From Mesodorylaimus sp. YZB2_4 (taxonomy: Eukaryota > Nematoda > Enoplea > Dorylaimida > Dorylaimidae), in NCBI GenBank assembly GCA_030248295.1, contig JASANH010000299.1:114597-178596 (forward strand): 64,000 bases of DNA. The letters are read 5' to 3'. Positions 26,804-56,580 of this stretch are shown here, one piece after another. The stretch's first letter is position 1, and every line of letters starts with the position of its first letter. A program made the translations under genes and the position numbers. The notes under the pieces were generated by a model. It was not told the DNA's origin. It did not search any database and saw only the letters and a program-made list of their open reading frames with translations.

Positions 26804-28544
26804 ATGGTGACATTACGGCTTGCAGCAATCATTTTTGTGGTCACGTTGACTTCAACAGCAAACGGACAGCTGCAGCCAGGTAAGCAGTAAATGGTGGAGA
26901 CTTGGAAACATCTTCCGAATAACTTGGAGCTGGAAACCTGGTTTGGGAAATAAAAATCGCTATCTCAGAAGCCTTCCATTCAAGAATATGAGTTGATGAG
27001 CAGCTAGATTAGCTTACCGTTCAAGAAAGAGCAACGTTTCTCATCGAAGCTTGTCAAGGTTTTCGGAGCTTGATGCAGAATCCAGACCAAGCTGAGTTGC
27101 ATTTTTCTTCCGACATAGTCGCACCAAGAGTGGTCAAGTGACAAAATATGACTTTTGATTGCACGAGCTGATATACCCTTTTATTTAGCCGAAAGATGTC
27201 GTTGACAGACATGAACTCCACTAGGGTCACGGCAGACAAGGATATTCTTTATTCATCTTGCTTCTCCAAGCTTCAGATCTGTTGTGATAGTGGCAGCGAG
27301 TGTGCACACCTGTTTTTCATCTCATGAAAGAGAAAAAATCGGGTGCTCATCGTCAGTGTGGACCCGGGACATCCAGACTGCCACCTTACTGACTTGTGAG
27401 CAGCTCGCCGCATCATTCCATGCATACCTATACTTCCAATCAGTACTGTGGCACTGCTCTTATCCGCTGACTTCCTGCTGTAATTGCAGGTGCAGTACCC
27501 ACCAGAAATAACCACATAGAACGCTTCGAACCTCCCGCTAGAACACCTCTTCATTTTGGTCAACAGGAAGTAAGAACCCGAGTTCAGCTAGAAAAAACGC
27601 AGGATCAAGAAGGGAATAGAGAAGCAGAGGAAATCAACGGGGTCAATCGTCAACAACCCCAAACAACTGAAGAGGAGCTTGAGCAGGCTGAGCAAGCCAC
27701 ACGTGATCAAGACAAGGTCGTCATTGCTTTGGAAATAGCTGAAGGTGCACTGGAGATCACTTTGGGTGCAGTAAGAATCGCTGCCCAAGGTGCTACAGCT
27801 GAGTTTATTCGACGAGAAGATGCCATAGCTCAAAGTAGAGCATCAGCCAGCAATCGACCGATCGGTTTTGATTTTGGACCCACTCCAGCAGCCCCGATCA
27901 GAAAAGATGCAGCGCAATCGGAAGCGGAAGCCAGGAGAGCGGTAAGATAAAACGAACACTCGCTTAAACAAGTTTTAGCGAACAGGTTTTTGGGAATGCA
28001 GGTATGCGCTCAAGTGCTCCGCCGAAATCAAGTCCTCGCCGATAATCCCTATTCAAACTGGAACACAGGTTACCTCAGTCGAATGAAACGATCCGAGTCA
28101 TTTAGCGAACTATTCCACAACATCACATATTTGACGCTCAAACCAACACCTAGTCCCAATGCTGTTGATATATATCCTATGAAAATACCAAGCGTCGACG
28201 AAGCAGAGAAATTGCTAAACCTGCTCGAAAAGCTTCTCAATACAAATAACGAAGTGCTACATGTGTTGGGCATGGATCTGCCGCCGCTGTCAAATCCTTC
28301 AATAAATCCTGGCGCCCTTATTTTACGTCAGTATCGGGAAAGATTGAATGAACAGAAGCGAATCCAATATCAATATGGTGAATCAGGATATCTCCAAGAT
28401 GATGACGTTGTGCAAAACCTTTTGCAACAAGGAGCCCGTTGGAAATCGAGTTTGAATCATCAACACGCTATCCAAGCCCTAACAAACGAGTTGGCACATT
28501 TGAATCGTGTCCGCCGCAGTTTGAAATTCGAGCGTGACTTGTGA
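26804..28544 (+). CDS. Secreted orphan protein, Glu/Gln-rich N-terminal half
   Basis: Three exons, 26804-26879, 27490-27941 and 28002-28544, join in phase to 356 residues. Residues 1-22 form a signal peptide (hydrophobic AAIIFVVTLTSTANG). Residues about 45-100 are rich in Glu and Gln with a likely helical, possibly coiled-coil character (EEELEQAEQATRDQDK). An alanine-rich helix with EIAEGALEITLGAVRIAAQ follows. The third exon has the pattern VCAQVLRRNQVLADNPYSNW and a charged helical C-terminus ending FERDL. Only one cysteine is evident after the signal peptide, so a disulfide-rich fold is unlikely. I do not recognise the family. It starts about 390 bp from the start of the divergently read GCP gene, so a shared promoter is possible. 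Confidence 0.8.
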
Positions 28545-29643
28545 TAGCATTGTTCTGAAGAACTGTAAACGTGTGGTTGGTGTACACAATTTGGAACCAT
28601 GAATAGGGTGCGAGATTTTTGCAACCAATGTAACCCACACTTGCCACTTGTACACCCAGCCCCCCCCCCTTCCCAGGGCGTCCACTATTGAAATTCTGCA
28701 TATATGCAGAAGTATAAAGTGAGGAGATACAGTAGTTAATTGAATTATGAGGATGTTCATCAGCATGCGTTTTTAATCAGTTGTGACTTTATATATCCTA
28801 TCCTTCTATAATAAGAACCAGCAAAATGCAAAACGTCGTTTAAAAACTTTTCAAAGACAACGCCGCGTCGACAATGTTGTTTATCCAGCGCAGGCATTAC
28901 AGCGTAAACGCTCTGCCCTACCTCGCTTCGTGCAAACAGTCTGGACTTTGACCTCCAAGCAGGTGCTAGACCCAACAACCGGCAAAAAAACACTGAAGTC
29001 GGCAGTTTTTCTTGTTAGCGAAGCAGCAAAAGAAGATGATCCATGATTAGCTGCATGGAGGCAAAAACTCTGCAATAAAACCCTCTTTTTTGGTTAAAAT
29101 GTCTTGCAATATCCTTTTCAGTTGAATTCCTGCACTTGATGCGCCAGTTACTTTGCACTCCGTTGCCTCACGCACGCCAGAATGCGTAGCGTAAAGATGC
29201 AGCCATGCAATGTAAGCAAAGGGTTTAGTTCCGCCGATAGCATTATCAAGCATTCGAAGTTAGCAGCTATTACGCATTCACGCATTACAAAACCGACACA
29301 ACATAAAAATCCGCTTACCAGGCCATAGAGATCGAGACCATGTTCGCTTGGAGCACCCACCGAGATTGCAATACCCGACATTTTTTAATCTGATCTGATC
29401 TGATGCACACACATTTAGCATCATAAAGAACAAGAAATCATTTTTCCCGCTCACTAGCAGACAAACTTAGCCTCCACTTTTGGGCGTGCCATAAGCAGCG
29501 TGACTTGAGCATCAGAATTCAGGTTATTGTAGTCTCCCCTGGACACGCACGCCGCATTCCGCAGGCGGGCAGCGACTAGACTATGCGCGAGATGCCGCGC
29601 GTCTGGAATTTCCATCCGGTCGAATAATCCTTATTCGTAAAAA
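28545..29643. other. Intergenic region before the ABCC gene
   Basis: About 1.1 kb with overlapping open frames on both strands (plus 28783-29046; minus 28881-29381), none of which joins into a convincing gene. A C-run sits near 28656. The last 300 bp should hold the ABCC promoter and 5' UTR, but I see no clear TATA box. Confidence 0.4.
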
Positions 29644-47030
<17,387 letters not shown>

Positions 47031-47451
47031 AAATGGGTGAGTTCGAGGTAGTATTTGTTGAGAATATTGAGTGAATAGGCATAAAGTTTGCATAATTGAG
47101 TATTTGGATATTGATTTGTTGTGTTGGTTGAATCTGGCATAATGCACGAGTAGGGTATGGGAAGATTATCATAGCCTGGGTTTTGTAAAATTTGGCATAA
47201 TTTGTCACAATATGACCTTAAGCTCACACGCGTGCTGATGAATGGATAGTGTTGTTGATGTAGTGTTACGGGAATCATAAAAAGTTGGTTTTACAAGGCT
47301 CCAGAGTTTTATACAGTCCCATTCATCATATGGCGTCAGTCCCGAGCAGAAATTAAAGATGTCGCAGCAGAATTGGGATCAAATTTGGTAGTGGACACTC
47401 TTATTTTCTTAATTTAATTGTGTTGTAAAGTGCAACTTTAAGCTGGGCTAA

Positions 47452-47865
47452 CAAGGGAACATCGCGAACCGTCAAGTAGAACTTTTCAAAACCAAAAATT
47501 GTAATCTGTTCCTAGATGCAAAAGAGAGCTCTGTGCAAAATATATGCGTATGACCATTGGTCTGCAGTGGTCAGCGCCCGAAATCCAGTGAATATTTTTA
47601 ACTCTGTTTTTTTTGGTTTTTTTAACAAAAACCCCAAACCCAAGCCCCGAAGCATGCAACCCAAAAATCGAGTTTGGAACCCCGCGTGTTTTTCTCAACG
47701 CTCGGCTCCATTACCACGCAAATTCAAATATCAGCGGGACTATAGACGCTGACCATTGCTGACCAGTTGGCAAACGCCCGTAATATTTTGTGCGGAGCTT
47801 TCTTTTGCACTAAGGAACAATTGCAATTATTGGTTTTGCAAAGTTCGGTTGGCGATACTCCCTTG
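47452..47865. mobile_element. Inverted-repeat element B (copy 3)
   Basis: A 414-bp copy. The left end CAAGGGAACATCGCGAACCG and the right end CGGTTGGCGATACTCCCTTG are imperfect inverted repeats. Internal words (GTAATCTGTTCCTAGATGCA, TTTGCACTAAGGAACAATTG) match copy 2. It is flanked by CTAA on the left and TAAG on the right, so a TAA target duplication is possible. Confidence 0.85.
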
Positions 47866-47997
47866 TAAGCGACATGAAATTTGTGCGCTTATGGGATGTT
47901 GAGGTTGAAGAAGACTTCGGTCAGCCTGAATTCTATGCCGATGAAAAGTGAAATCCTTGGCTTGTTCTGTAGAGCAAACCCCGAGTTCGCCAGGGAA

Positions 47998-48285
47998 AGA
48001 CTCAAGCCACAGGACTGATCCAGCATACAATAGGCCACGACACTTACGTTGAGTTATGAGCCAGCCACACCATACGGCCGTATGGTTAGACTCCCATGTT
48101 TGGGTAGTGGCAGTAAACGGGGTCTGACAGACCGTGGGCCGAAGTGCTCACAGAGCAGTTCAGTCCTCAGTCGATGCTTGCTAACCAAACCAGTCACTCG
48201 ACCACAGACTCGCTCTTTTACCTCATGCCTGGGCCTGGCCCTGGCTTAGGAGAGGCAGACTTGTTCAAACCAGTGCACTGTTCAA
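47998..48285 (+). repeat. Dispersed repeat D (copy 2)
   Basis: Same order and orientation of shared words as 13595-13850, for example CTCAAGCCACAGGA, GTGCTCACAGAGCAG, CCAGTCACTCGACCA, CTCGCTCTT, TTAGGAGAG and AACCAGTGC. Confidence 0.65.
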
Positions 48286-49683
48286 GTTAGATAAGTATCT
48301 CCCCGCCTATTACGCACAAATCATTATTTTATTGCTGAATGAGGATACTGCTCAGAAAAAGTTATGTCGAATGTGCCGAATGATACTACTCCTTGGGCAC
48401 CAAACTGGGGTCCTCGAGATCGAGCGTTCCCCTGATGCATATTGTAGAAGACTCCTTTTCAATATGCCTCTTATTGAAACATCAAGCCGACAGCTCTTAG
48501 CTGCAGGTGCGCCATCTGTCGGTAGACACTTTGAAATATTCTGCGCTGAGTGAACGAAAATAAAGCAAAATCTTATTCCGACATAACGATAAGATTTGTT
48601 TTATGAGGATCATGATCTGGGAAAAGCGGAGTAACCGTGGGTGTATGAATCAAGCGTAGCACTATGGAATGCTGTCGCGTTTTGCATGTAATTCGCTCTT
48701 GCTGGCTTATGCCAGTGGTCAAAAAAGTGCTCAAAATGACTAATGAACGCATAGCATGGTTCGAGGATGGCAGGTCTGGTGCGGAGAAACAATTAGCCAG
48801 ACTTTCTATCCGATGGAAGAACCATCTTGCCTTCCTCAAATTTGTCCCTTTCGTACAGTATCAGGCTCCTAGACCGGGTTTTCAAGAAAGATGGGCGCCC
48901 GGATGCTGCTACATAGAGGCTTCGGGCCTATTATTGCCGCAGCGTGTTGCTGGGAGACCATGGGGACAAAGTGAAGAGCGCATAAAAATTTAACTGGGCC
49001 CCGACGGGTAGAAGAAAACAAAGGCGGGTGGTAGGGGGGGGGGGGGAGCTGGGGATGTAAGATACTGTCTTACAGTGCTTGTTTTCGTTCCTACCTTCAC
49101 CACCTACGCAGTACCTACCTGACTCAACACTCGCATTTTCCATCCTGCTGAAGTACTGACAAGTTTTGGCCAGATCTTGCTAACCCTCACTCGGCCACTC
49201 GGGCCATGTGAGCATGCAGATTTTGATCAGTGGACAGTGTTGGTGTAAAAGAGCACAGTACACATTGGTTAAACGATTCCAGAGCAGGTAATAAGGTTTA
49301 CTTCCTGGATTTTTGGTCTTATTTTCTGGAATAAGCTCATGGGCATATTTGTTGTACCTTAAAGTCTGCCGATTGCAAGATCGACATTGGCCTCGTTGTG
49401 CGGCCCAAAAGCCAAATTGAAATCCATTAGGCTTGCTTGAATTTTGCGTTAGTGAGTTTGTGATTGGGTCGAACTGGTCCCATTTGGACACGTACAGTAC
49501 AGTATAGTGCATCTATTTGAGTAGTGCCGCCTGGATATTTCCTCACGAGGTTCCCGCGCAGTCACACTTCAAAATTGGCCGCCATTATATTCACAGACAC
49601 AATGCAAAGCAACATGAAGATTCAGTACAAAATGAGACACGACTGTCCATAGGCAATATGCAGCTCTCTGCAAAAAGAATCGT

Positions 49684-50706
49684 CTAAATTCGAAGCATCA
49701 AACTACACCGCGCCAGATACAATCTATGAAGCAGAAATGCTAGCATAAGTAAGAACGTCGATGCGCGACTGGAACATGCGGCACATATGCCGTATTTATT
49801 GCAAGTCAGTCCTCGTCGGCAACTCAGTCCAACTCGAAGAATCATTCGTCCATCCTTATTCTTAATTTTATATTTCTGATAGGCATTTTCACACCTTTTT
49901 GTTTTTGCATGATGGCAACACAATTCGCACCTGTCCTCGGGATGAGTATCGCAATCGCACATTCTTAGCATAGGATCGTGTTCCTTGCACGGATCACGGC
50001 ATTCGTCATCGACGCACAGTCGTGACAAATCCAATGTGCATAACGCGCCTTCCGCCTTGCCGTGACAAACACTCGAAACGCACTTGCCATTGTGGCACAC
50101 GCGTTTGGGATTGCGTTCATCGCACGAGACCCCATTGGGGTACATGCGACAGCGTCCGCACACTTGCCGCTCCCAATATTCACCATTTGGTTTATAAATA
50201 TGATATTCGTGAGCGGGTGCACACACTTGATTCGATGAGCCACAGCATAAATAACAAAATGAATCGTCCTCCGATGCGCATACGCACGGCTGCAATCGTG
50301 GAGAATATCTCGTCGAACTGGAACACGCACTGACACAAGTCTGATTGCGGCACACACCACCTTGCGTGGGATCGCATAACGTATCGTCCTCTCGACTAAC
50401 ACAGTCGCCCATGACTTTATTAGCGCCGTAGGCGACCAGGGAATTGGACGAGGACGAGCCGGAATCCGATGTCGGCCCGTTCTGACGCCTGTATCGTCCA
50501 TTGAATGGATCGTCCCACGAACCTCCCGGCACTTGACCAAAACACGGACTGGGAATGAGCGTCACGAATACTACGGCTAGATGCAGATTGGAGGATGAAG
50601 CAGAGTCGATGAAATGCATAAATATTAATAAACTAAGAAATAGAGCCCACAAATTTGAAAAATGTGATGGCGAGGGTCGCCCGAATATTTGATACAAAAT
50701 ATTCAT
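49684..50706 (-). CDS. Stand-alone protein with two ADAM17-type membrane-proximal cysteine domains
   Basis: Intronless frame of 340 residues from the ATG at 50706. Residues about 18-59 contain two hydrophobic stretches (signal peptide or anchor). RYRR at 71-74 before Gln is a furin-type site. Two tandem cysteine modules follow at about 102-213 and 214-309. Each has the order GxC..LCxCC, a Y-rich middle, CR.G..C and NGKC/YGICA, as in the membrane-proximal domain of ADAM17/TACE (C.C......CKVCC ... GKPC..GFC...GKC). No metalloprotease, prodomain or HExxH motif is present in the window. The C-terminus (residues 316-340) is hydrophobic, suggesting a membrane or GPI anchor. The ADAM17 MPD controls substrate recognition and dimerisation; a decoy or adaptor role here is inference. 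Two domains in one protein without a protease is unusual. Confidence 0.82.
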   Translation of the reverse strand: MNILYQIFGRPSPSHFSNLWALFLSLLIFMHFIDSASSSNLHLAVVFVTLIPSPCFGQVPGGSWDDPFNGRYRRQNGPTSDSGSSSSNSLVAYGANKVMGDCVSREDDTLCDPTQGGVCRNQTCVSACSSSTRYSPRLQPCVCASEDDSFCYLCCGSSNQVCAPAHEYHIYKPNGEYWERQVCGRCRMYPNGVSCDERNPKRVCHNGKCVSSVCHGKAEGALCTLDLSRLCVDDECRDPCKEHDPMLRMCDCDTHPEDRCELCCHHAKTKRCENAYQKYKIKNKDGRMILRVGLSCRRGLTCNKYGICAACSSRASTFLLMLAFLLHRLYLARCSLMLRI

Positions 50707-53700
50707 GATTTCAAGATTGGAGCAATTGTGAAAAGAATAGACTTTTGGGCACAGAATAATTGTGCTAAGGAATAAGTCTGGCAATCAGAACGGCGCCTAT
50801 CACTGCGGGACAATCTAAAAATCAAGAATATTGTATAATTATATATAATTATCAAAAGGTGCACTGAAACAGTTCTCGCACAAAGGAGACAGTCGATAGA
50901 TGAAGCACGCATAAAGATTTCCGAGCTTATAACAATAAAACTACTCATAAATTTTATGACAGGATACAGTCATATAAAATTATTGACGAGAGCCATGGTG
51001 ATCGGATTAAATATACCCTCTATATAAGGCCTTTATGGTTTAATGATCAGTTATAAAACCGTTATATATTTCTCTTATGGGGCACATTAAAATTATATCA
51101 ACGTAACGTGATAAACATCCTTGCAGTTAGATATACCTGCCGTTTTAAAAAATCGATACTTGATTCTGACGCGAGAGCATCAATTATTTCTTAAACACAG
51201 CTGCAGAAGTTGACTCCACAGCATTTTTGATGAAAAAATATAAGAGTTCTCTGTAGCCTCCGGTTATGCTACGTCGATTGTAGTCAGGGCCCCATCACGA
51301 GAGTGAAAGGGTTAATACTAGGTGAATTTCTCCAAAAGCAGCCGAACCGAAAAAAATTGGTTCAAATGGCTTAAAATTTGATTTATCTTGCGAGTACAAG
51401 TTTTCCAAAAAAATGCAACTATTATGTTTCCTCAGCCCAATTGTAGGACTGGGCTCAAATCTATTTTGAGCGATGATTTTGGACTCTCAATCGAAATTTC
51501 CGAGTGGCAAAAATAAGAAAAAAACTGCATGGCGTGCAGATTCCTAAACTTTGACGAGATTTTTGAACCTGATTTTTGACAGGCCACCTGGGAGAGAATG
51601 ACAGGACCAGCAACCAGCAGGCCAGAGCGACAGTCAGTGGGAGTTTGGGGCAAATTCGCTAGGATCAGTGAAAAAAATGACCCTGCTGTAGAAATGAGTG
51701 ATTCACAAATTTTCATCGCTCCTTTTTACAATCGAAAAAGTCATCATAAATTGCGGGAATTTAAAAAATACTCGCACAAGAACACGAGAGAAATATTTTT
51801 GGCACTGCCTATCAAAATTCTCGCGCTTAAAATAGAACAATATCGAAAAGACGAAAAGTATGCGAAAATTTTATTTTTAACCCTTGAATTAACTTAAACG
51901 TTTTATACCTTATCAAGTTTTGTCTTGTCCGAAACCGCAGAAAATATATTTTTGTCAAGGATTGGAAGGTGCAAATTTTCATGAAAGAGCGAAAAAGAAA
52001 CCTCTTTTGCGCGAAGAAACCCTCCTGAAACAAAAATTTAGCCTGTAATAATTTATTCCCTGGTCACGACTAGGCACTCGGAAAAAGAAAGAAAAAGTAA
52101 CAAGACAAGGGGTAAACACTTTCTCTATAATTACAGGGCTAAGAAAATGACGAGCAGACCCTGGCAATGTGTGCAAGCGACATAGGAAACGAGGTCGATG
52201 CATTTGGTCAAAGGAGGGAAGCTGGGCGGAAAAGTAAAACGTAATTAGCTCTTCGTTGTCCATAGTCTAACTAAGAAGGTCCAAGAAAGAAAATGAAAGG
52301 AAACAGGCGTGGGGAATTGAGAGGCTCGATTCGAGTTTACGCGCACGAATGAACGCGGGAGAAAAATGCTTTCGTGCATGATAAATTTGCGTATAGAAAG
52401 TAGACGATATTATGGAAAGAAAAAGATAAGATTGATTCGAAAATGAATTTATATCTTACCTTTTCCAGTAATCTTCAACTCAATATTCCGATATCACGTA
52501 CAAACTAACTCAGTGTCAATCCGAGGTCACGATCAAACAAATTGAGATGGAGAGGGGCCAAAGAAGTTTTGATCGATAATTTCCGCATTTTCCTGCTTAC
52601 ATACAAGATGGCGTTGTAAAAAAATGGCAGAATATGCTCATATATATTCTATTTTACACCCGACTGGGGACTTGGGGACCTCGGCTGTCCGACTCGTTGA
52701 GGCGGTCGAGCGTTGAAGCAAAGGATATAGGACTGGCTGATTATCGATTCGTGTCCATGAATAATTGATAACGACAGTGACAGTGGCAAATTAGTTTTCT
52801 AGAACATTCAAACTTTTATCCTCGCTTTCTTCTTAGCGTCATCTGGGGCAAAACCAACACGAAATGTTATCTCGACGCTGGTTTTGAAGAAGGAACGAAC
52901 TGGAAAACGGCTGTTTTTTTGAATGAAGTGGACGATGTGGTGTGAGCCGAGGACGTTCTCAGTTAGCCGGGGCCAGAGAGGCTAATAATAATAATCATCA
53001 TAATAACCCATCTTGACTACGACCGAGCCGACTGAGGGCTTGTTTGGCGCTAGGCATTATTCGATGGAGCGTTTTCTATAATGCTCAGCGGGCGATCGAT
53101 AGGCTTTCAATTCGATATATGTGCGGGGAGGCCGGACTGTAAGTCCTCTGGTCATTAGGTCCTCATTCGTATGATCCCTCACGAACATGAATTAAAAATT
53201 TGTTCATATGGTTTCGGAGCCAGTCGAGTCCTTATTCTTTATTCTTGCCTCGTTCGTCTTGGAAACAAGAATCGACTCGGCCACCATCGCTTCGTCGGCT
53301 TTTCGTCACGTCATCATGGCCTGCTTGGATCGGGACAACGAAGAAAAACGAATCGGTTGACTTTCATCAGCTAGTTGGAAGCCGAGGCTGGCCGATTTTC
53401 TATGCTTCCGCCAGCTTTGAACTGGCCTAAGCTAGTCAGCCGTATCAATTAAATACGCCAGCTGCTTTGACCGTCTTTGCGTTGCAGCGCGGCCTGGTTT
53501 CTAAGAAGATGCAATATATTGCCTGAGATAAGATAAGGGCATTGAAAAATGAGGTCTAGATGGAAATTGGCGCGCATTCGCCTTTTATGGAAACTAATGC
53601 CCCCTTTTCTAAGGCTTCGATACTAGAGCTAGGGAAAAGGGAAAGGATAGGGTAAGGCATTTGAGAAATATACTCCAATATAGACAAAGTGGGGGAAAAG

Positions 53701-55679
53701 GGTGTCGGCCTTGTCTTGCGGAAAATGGAAGAAAGCGGGCTCGTTGAATGTTAATTTCATTATTGCCGCTCGAAACAGCTAACGTCTCAACCTCCACGCC
53801 CTGCCCGTCTCGAGTATCCTTGTCCACCGCCTTGGCCCGCACGAATCGATGATGGCGGCCATTTTCCATCCAGGTTCTCCCTCGACGCACTCCAATGCCA
53901 AACCTTATTACACTCGGGGTGGGGGTCGGCGAGGGGGTGGCTCGGAGGAGATTACTGTTGGCGGGCTCGAAGACAAAAAGTCCACAAGCATCCTCGGTTT
54001 CGGATATCGTAAAAAGCCCCCTCTTTGTCCACTGGACCTGCGAAGAAGAGGATGTGGCAAATGGAGGATGGAAGCTGATACGGGCTCATATAGCAAATCC
54101 TCATTCGAGGGGCTGCTTGCAAATCTGATGGGCACGTGAGCAGCTTAGAATGGGAGGCGAGCGATGGCGACGAGGAGCCATGCGGCGGCTTATAGAGTAT
54201 CTGTTTAGGAGAAGGGGGAAGAAGATAAAGGGGCAAAACCTGAGGGACATAGACGGCCGCTTTTCCGATGACGGCCCGTTTGATGGATTGAAACTCGACG
54301 AGGCGTTGCCGAGGAGGCCTGCAGCTTTAAGACCAAAAGGATTGGCGCCGGGTTTCTTCCGTCCTTCGTACCCCCTGACTAGACCTCTACACCCAGCTAT
54401 CGTCTAGTATCCGTCCGTTTTCTCCTCAATTTGAATCTTTCTTGCTCTCGCTCGGCCTGGCCTCGTCTTTGACCAATGTATCATGTCAAGTTGGCCGTAG
54501 CGTCTCGCGGGCAAAGAAAACGAATACTATGTAACCTATTCGTACTCGCCTCGCAGCAGGTGCACCTCAACGTGCAAGCTGCTTCCACATTAGAAAAGCC
54601 GACGAGCATCGTTGGCGTTTCGAGAGGAGCGGCGGACAGCAGAGTCCGTTTTTAGAGAAAAGAAATAGAGAGACGTGCGTTTGTTATCGGCACCATGGGA
54701 AACTAAATGAACACAATCACGCTACGCAGGAATCTGGCATCGGGGATTTGACGCCGCTTTAAATTTACTCACTGAAAAATGCTAAGTTTCTTGAACGCAA
54801 AAAGACGGAAGGCTTGTGGTTTTTTGAATTCCCGCCGGTTTTGTTATCGGCGGGATTTGAGAGGCAAAGTGACTGCAACTGCAGAGGAATACATACAGCA
54901 ATGCGATGATTAAAAAACGCACTGTAGTCAGAGTACACAGTCACAACGAAGAGGGTGCGCAAAAACGAAAAAATCATTTCTATCCAGGGTGTGCCAAAAA
55001 CAACTTCTTACCTGCCCCCTTTATCTTGATAGCAATCAGCATTCATTCTGGACATTTCATTTTGATTGACATAAGGTTCTGTTGGCAATGAAATTTCCAA
55101 GAAATATTATGAAAAAACGTTTCTTCAAAATTGGTTCTTTGGAATTTGCTCAAGACGTGAAAAATTTCTACACCAGCTGAAGCATTTGTGTAGTTTAACG
55201 CTATTGAGCATCTAGTCTAGCAATTTGGCGGTGTAGGACTCGCACTCTTCTGGTGCCCGTTCAACAGCTGGTGGGGTCGGCAGGATGTGGTAGGTCGTTT
55301 TGTCGACAAGAAAGTGAGCAAACAGCTGACGACCAGCCGTCTGCGCCGGATTAGCGCACCGTGAAGGCTGCTAACAAACATGCTTTTTCGATGTACGGCA
55401 AGTGCATATAATGAGCGATTGGTACCTCCTTATCGTCTGCCATGATCTAGAAAATAGTTCGTCTTTGCTGAACGCGTCCGACTTCGATGCTAGTGGGTTT
55501 TTCGTGGTGGGGCAAAGACAAAAGTGCTAGTACCTAGGTTTTTTGGATCGTACTACTGAGAAATATCGTAGCTTTTGCACAGAAATGAGATGGACTGACA
55601 TGCACCAATTTATTCCTTGATCGTTACTCATAGCAAAAGCGTCACATATGGAACACTGTGATGTTTTATATAATTTCTG

Positions 55680-56042
55680 TGGGCTTTCGCCCGTTTTTGC
55701 CTAATCGCAAGGCCCGGCCAGCAGTCAAACCAAGGCTGTGCGGTGACCAGCACACACAGCAGGGCCCCTCTGCATGTCTTCACAAGGAAACCCACTATAT
55801 GGGAAAATGGCGGGGGGGGGGCTCTTAACCCTATTAGTGTTGGACAGCCGAGATTGTCTCCTTGTTTGGCATCCGTCTCTTCACTCGGAGCACCTCGACG
55901 GTACCGGATGAGTCACCCTCGGCCTGGCGTGCAAGGTCTAACCGACCTCCATCACCGGGGATCGAACCCGGGACGAGTCCAGCCACTCGCTCCCAAGCAA
56001 TACGAAGAGACGAATGCCGAACCGCTGCACCACTGCGGCCGC
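55680..56042 (-). mobile_element. Full-length tRNA-derived SINE, antisense
   Basis: The reverse complement starts GCGGCCGCAGTGGTGCAGCGG, with a B-box CGGGTTCGATCCCC and the body TTGCACGCCAGGCC. It carries the tail AGACATGCAGAGGG, CTGCTGTGTGTGCTGGTCAC, GGTTTGACTGCTGG and AAAAACGGGC. It lines up with the copy at 22980-23370 over its whole length, apart from a G-run near 55811. Confidence 0.88.
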
Positions 56043-56523
56043 TTGAATCCACTCCTTGTGACGGTGAAGCAATGCCTGCTGCATTTTCTGCGGCGGCGGC
56101 AGCGGCAGCGTCCGAGATGCCCCTAGCAAACTGTTTAATAGAAGCGCTCGTTGCATGCTGCAGTGATTTTGCATGAGTGTACACAGAAACAAATTCATTC
56201 CACCCCATTATGGGATAACTGTTGGGGCCATACGGTGTATATCCAGACTGCTCCTCCCTCCCTCTTTCCAGACAGTCGACTCAGCAAACCCTTCCTAAAG
56301 GCTGCAGTACTTTTACAGGGAATGTGCAGTCGACCTTGGATAATTACAGCCGCTCCGGACGTCAAAGTGAGTTGCCATTAGACAAAGTTGCAGTTATCCA
56401 AGGCTGTACTCGTAAAACATAAAGCTTAAAAATCAGGGAGTGGGGACTTGTTGCAATTATTAAAGGTCGACTGCATAGCAGTTAACAGCGAGCACCTTAC
56501 TGTCAGGATGCTAATGCTGACAC

Positions 56524-56580
56524 AGGATGCCCTCGAGTGGAGATACGCACAGGGAAGCTGCCTTGAGAGAGCAGGCACTA
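56524..56580 (+). mobile_element. SINE tail fragment
   Basis: GGATGCCCTCGAGTGGAGATA, CGCACAGGGAAGCTGCCTTG matches the tail module at 23245-23300. Short and truncated on both sides. Confidence 0.5.

Larger units (their letters stand above)
47031..49683. other. Intergenic region after the ABCC gene
   Basis: Holds the ABCC 3' UTR, one copy of element B and one copy of repeat D. It also holds a G-run (13 G near 49027) and a stretch at 48.3-49.5 kb in which I see no gene. No canonical AATAAA is close to the ABCC stop. Confidence 0.5.

Noticed and set aside
28783..29046. Plus-strand frame ending SEAAKEDDP and opposite frames on the minus strand
   Set aside because: Several frames overlap the same bases, none has matching splice partners or a recognised family, and I could not decide a strand.
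29047..29381. Minus-strand frames starting MSGIAISVGAPSEHGLDLYGL... and MLDNAIGGTKPFAY
   Set aside because: A good donor follows the first at 29318, but no acceptor puts the second in frame (a TAA precedes it). A real small gene is possible, but I cannot build one.
53609..54407. Overlapping frames on both strands, GC-rich, near an ATGGCGGCCAT motif
   Set aside because: Low-complexity Arg/Pro/Gly-rich translations in all frames without splice or domain support; more likely open by composition.
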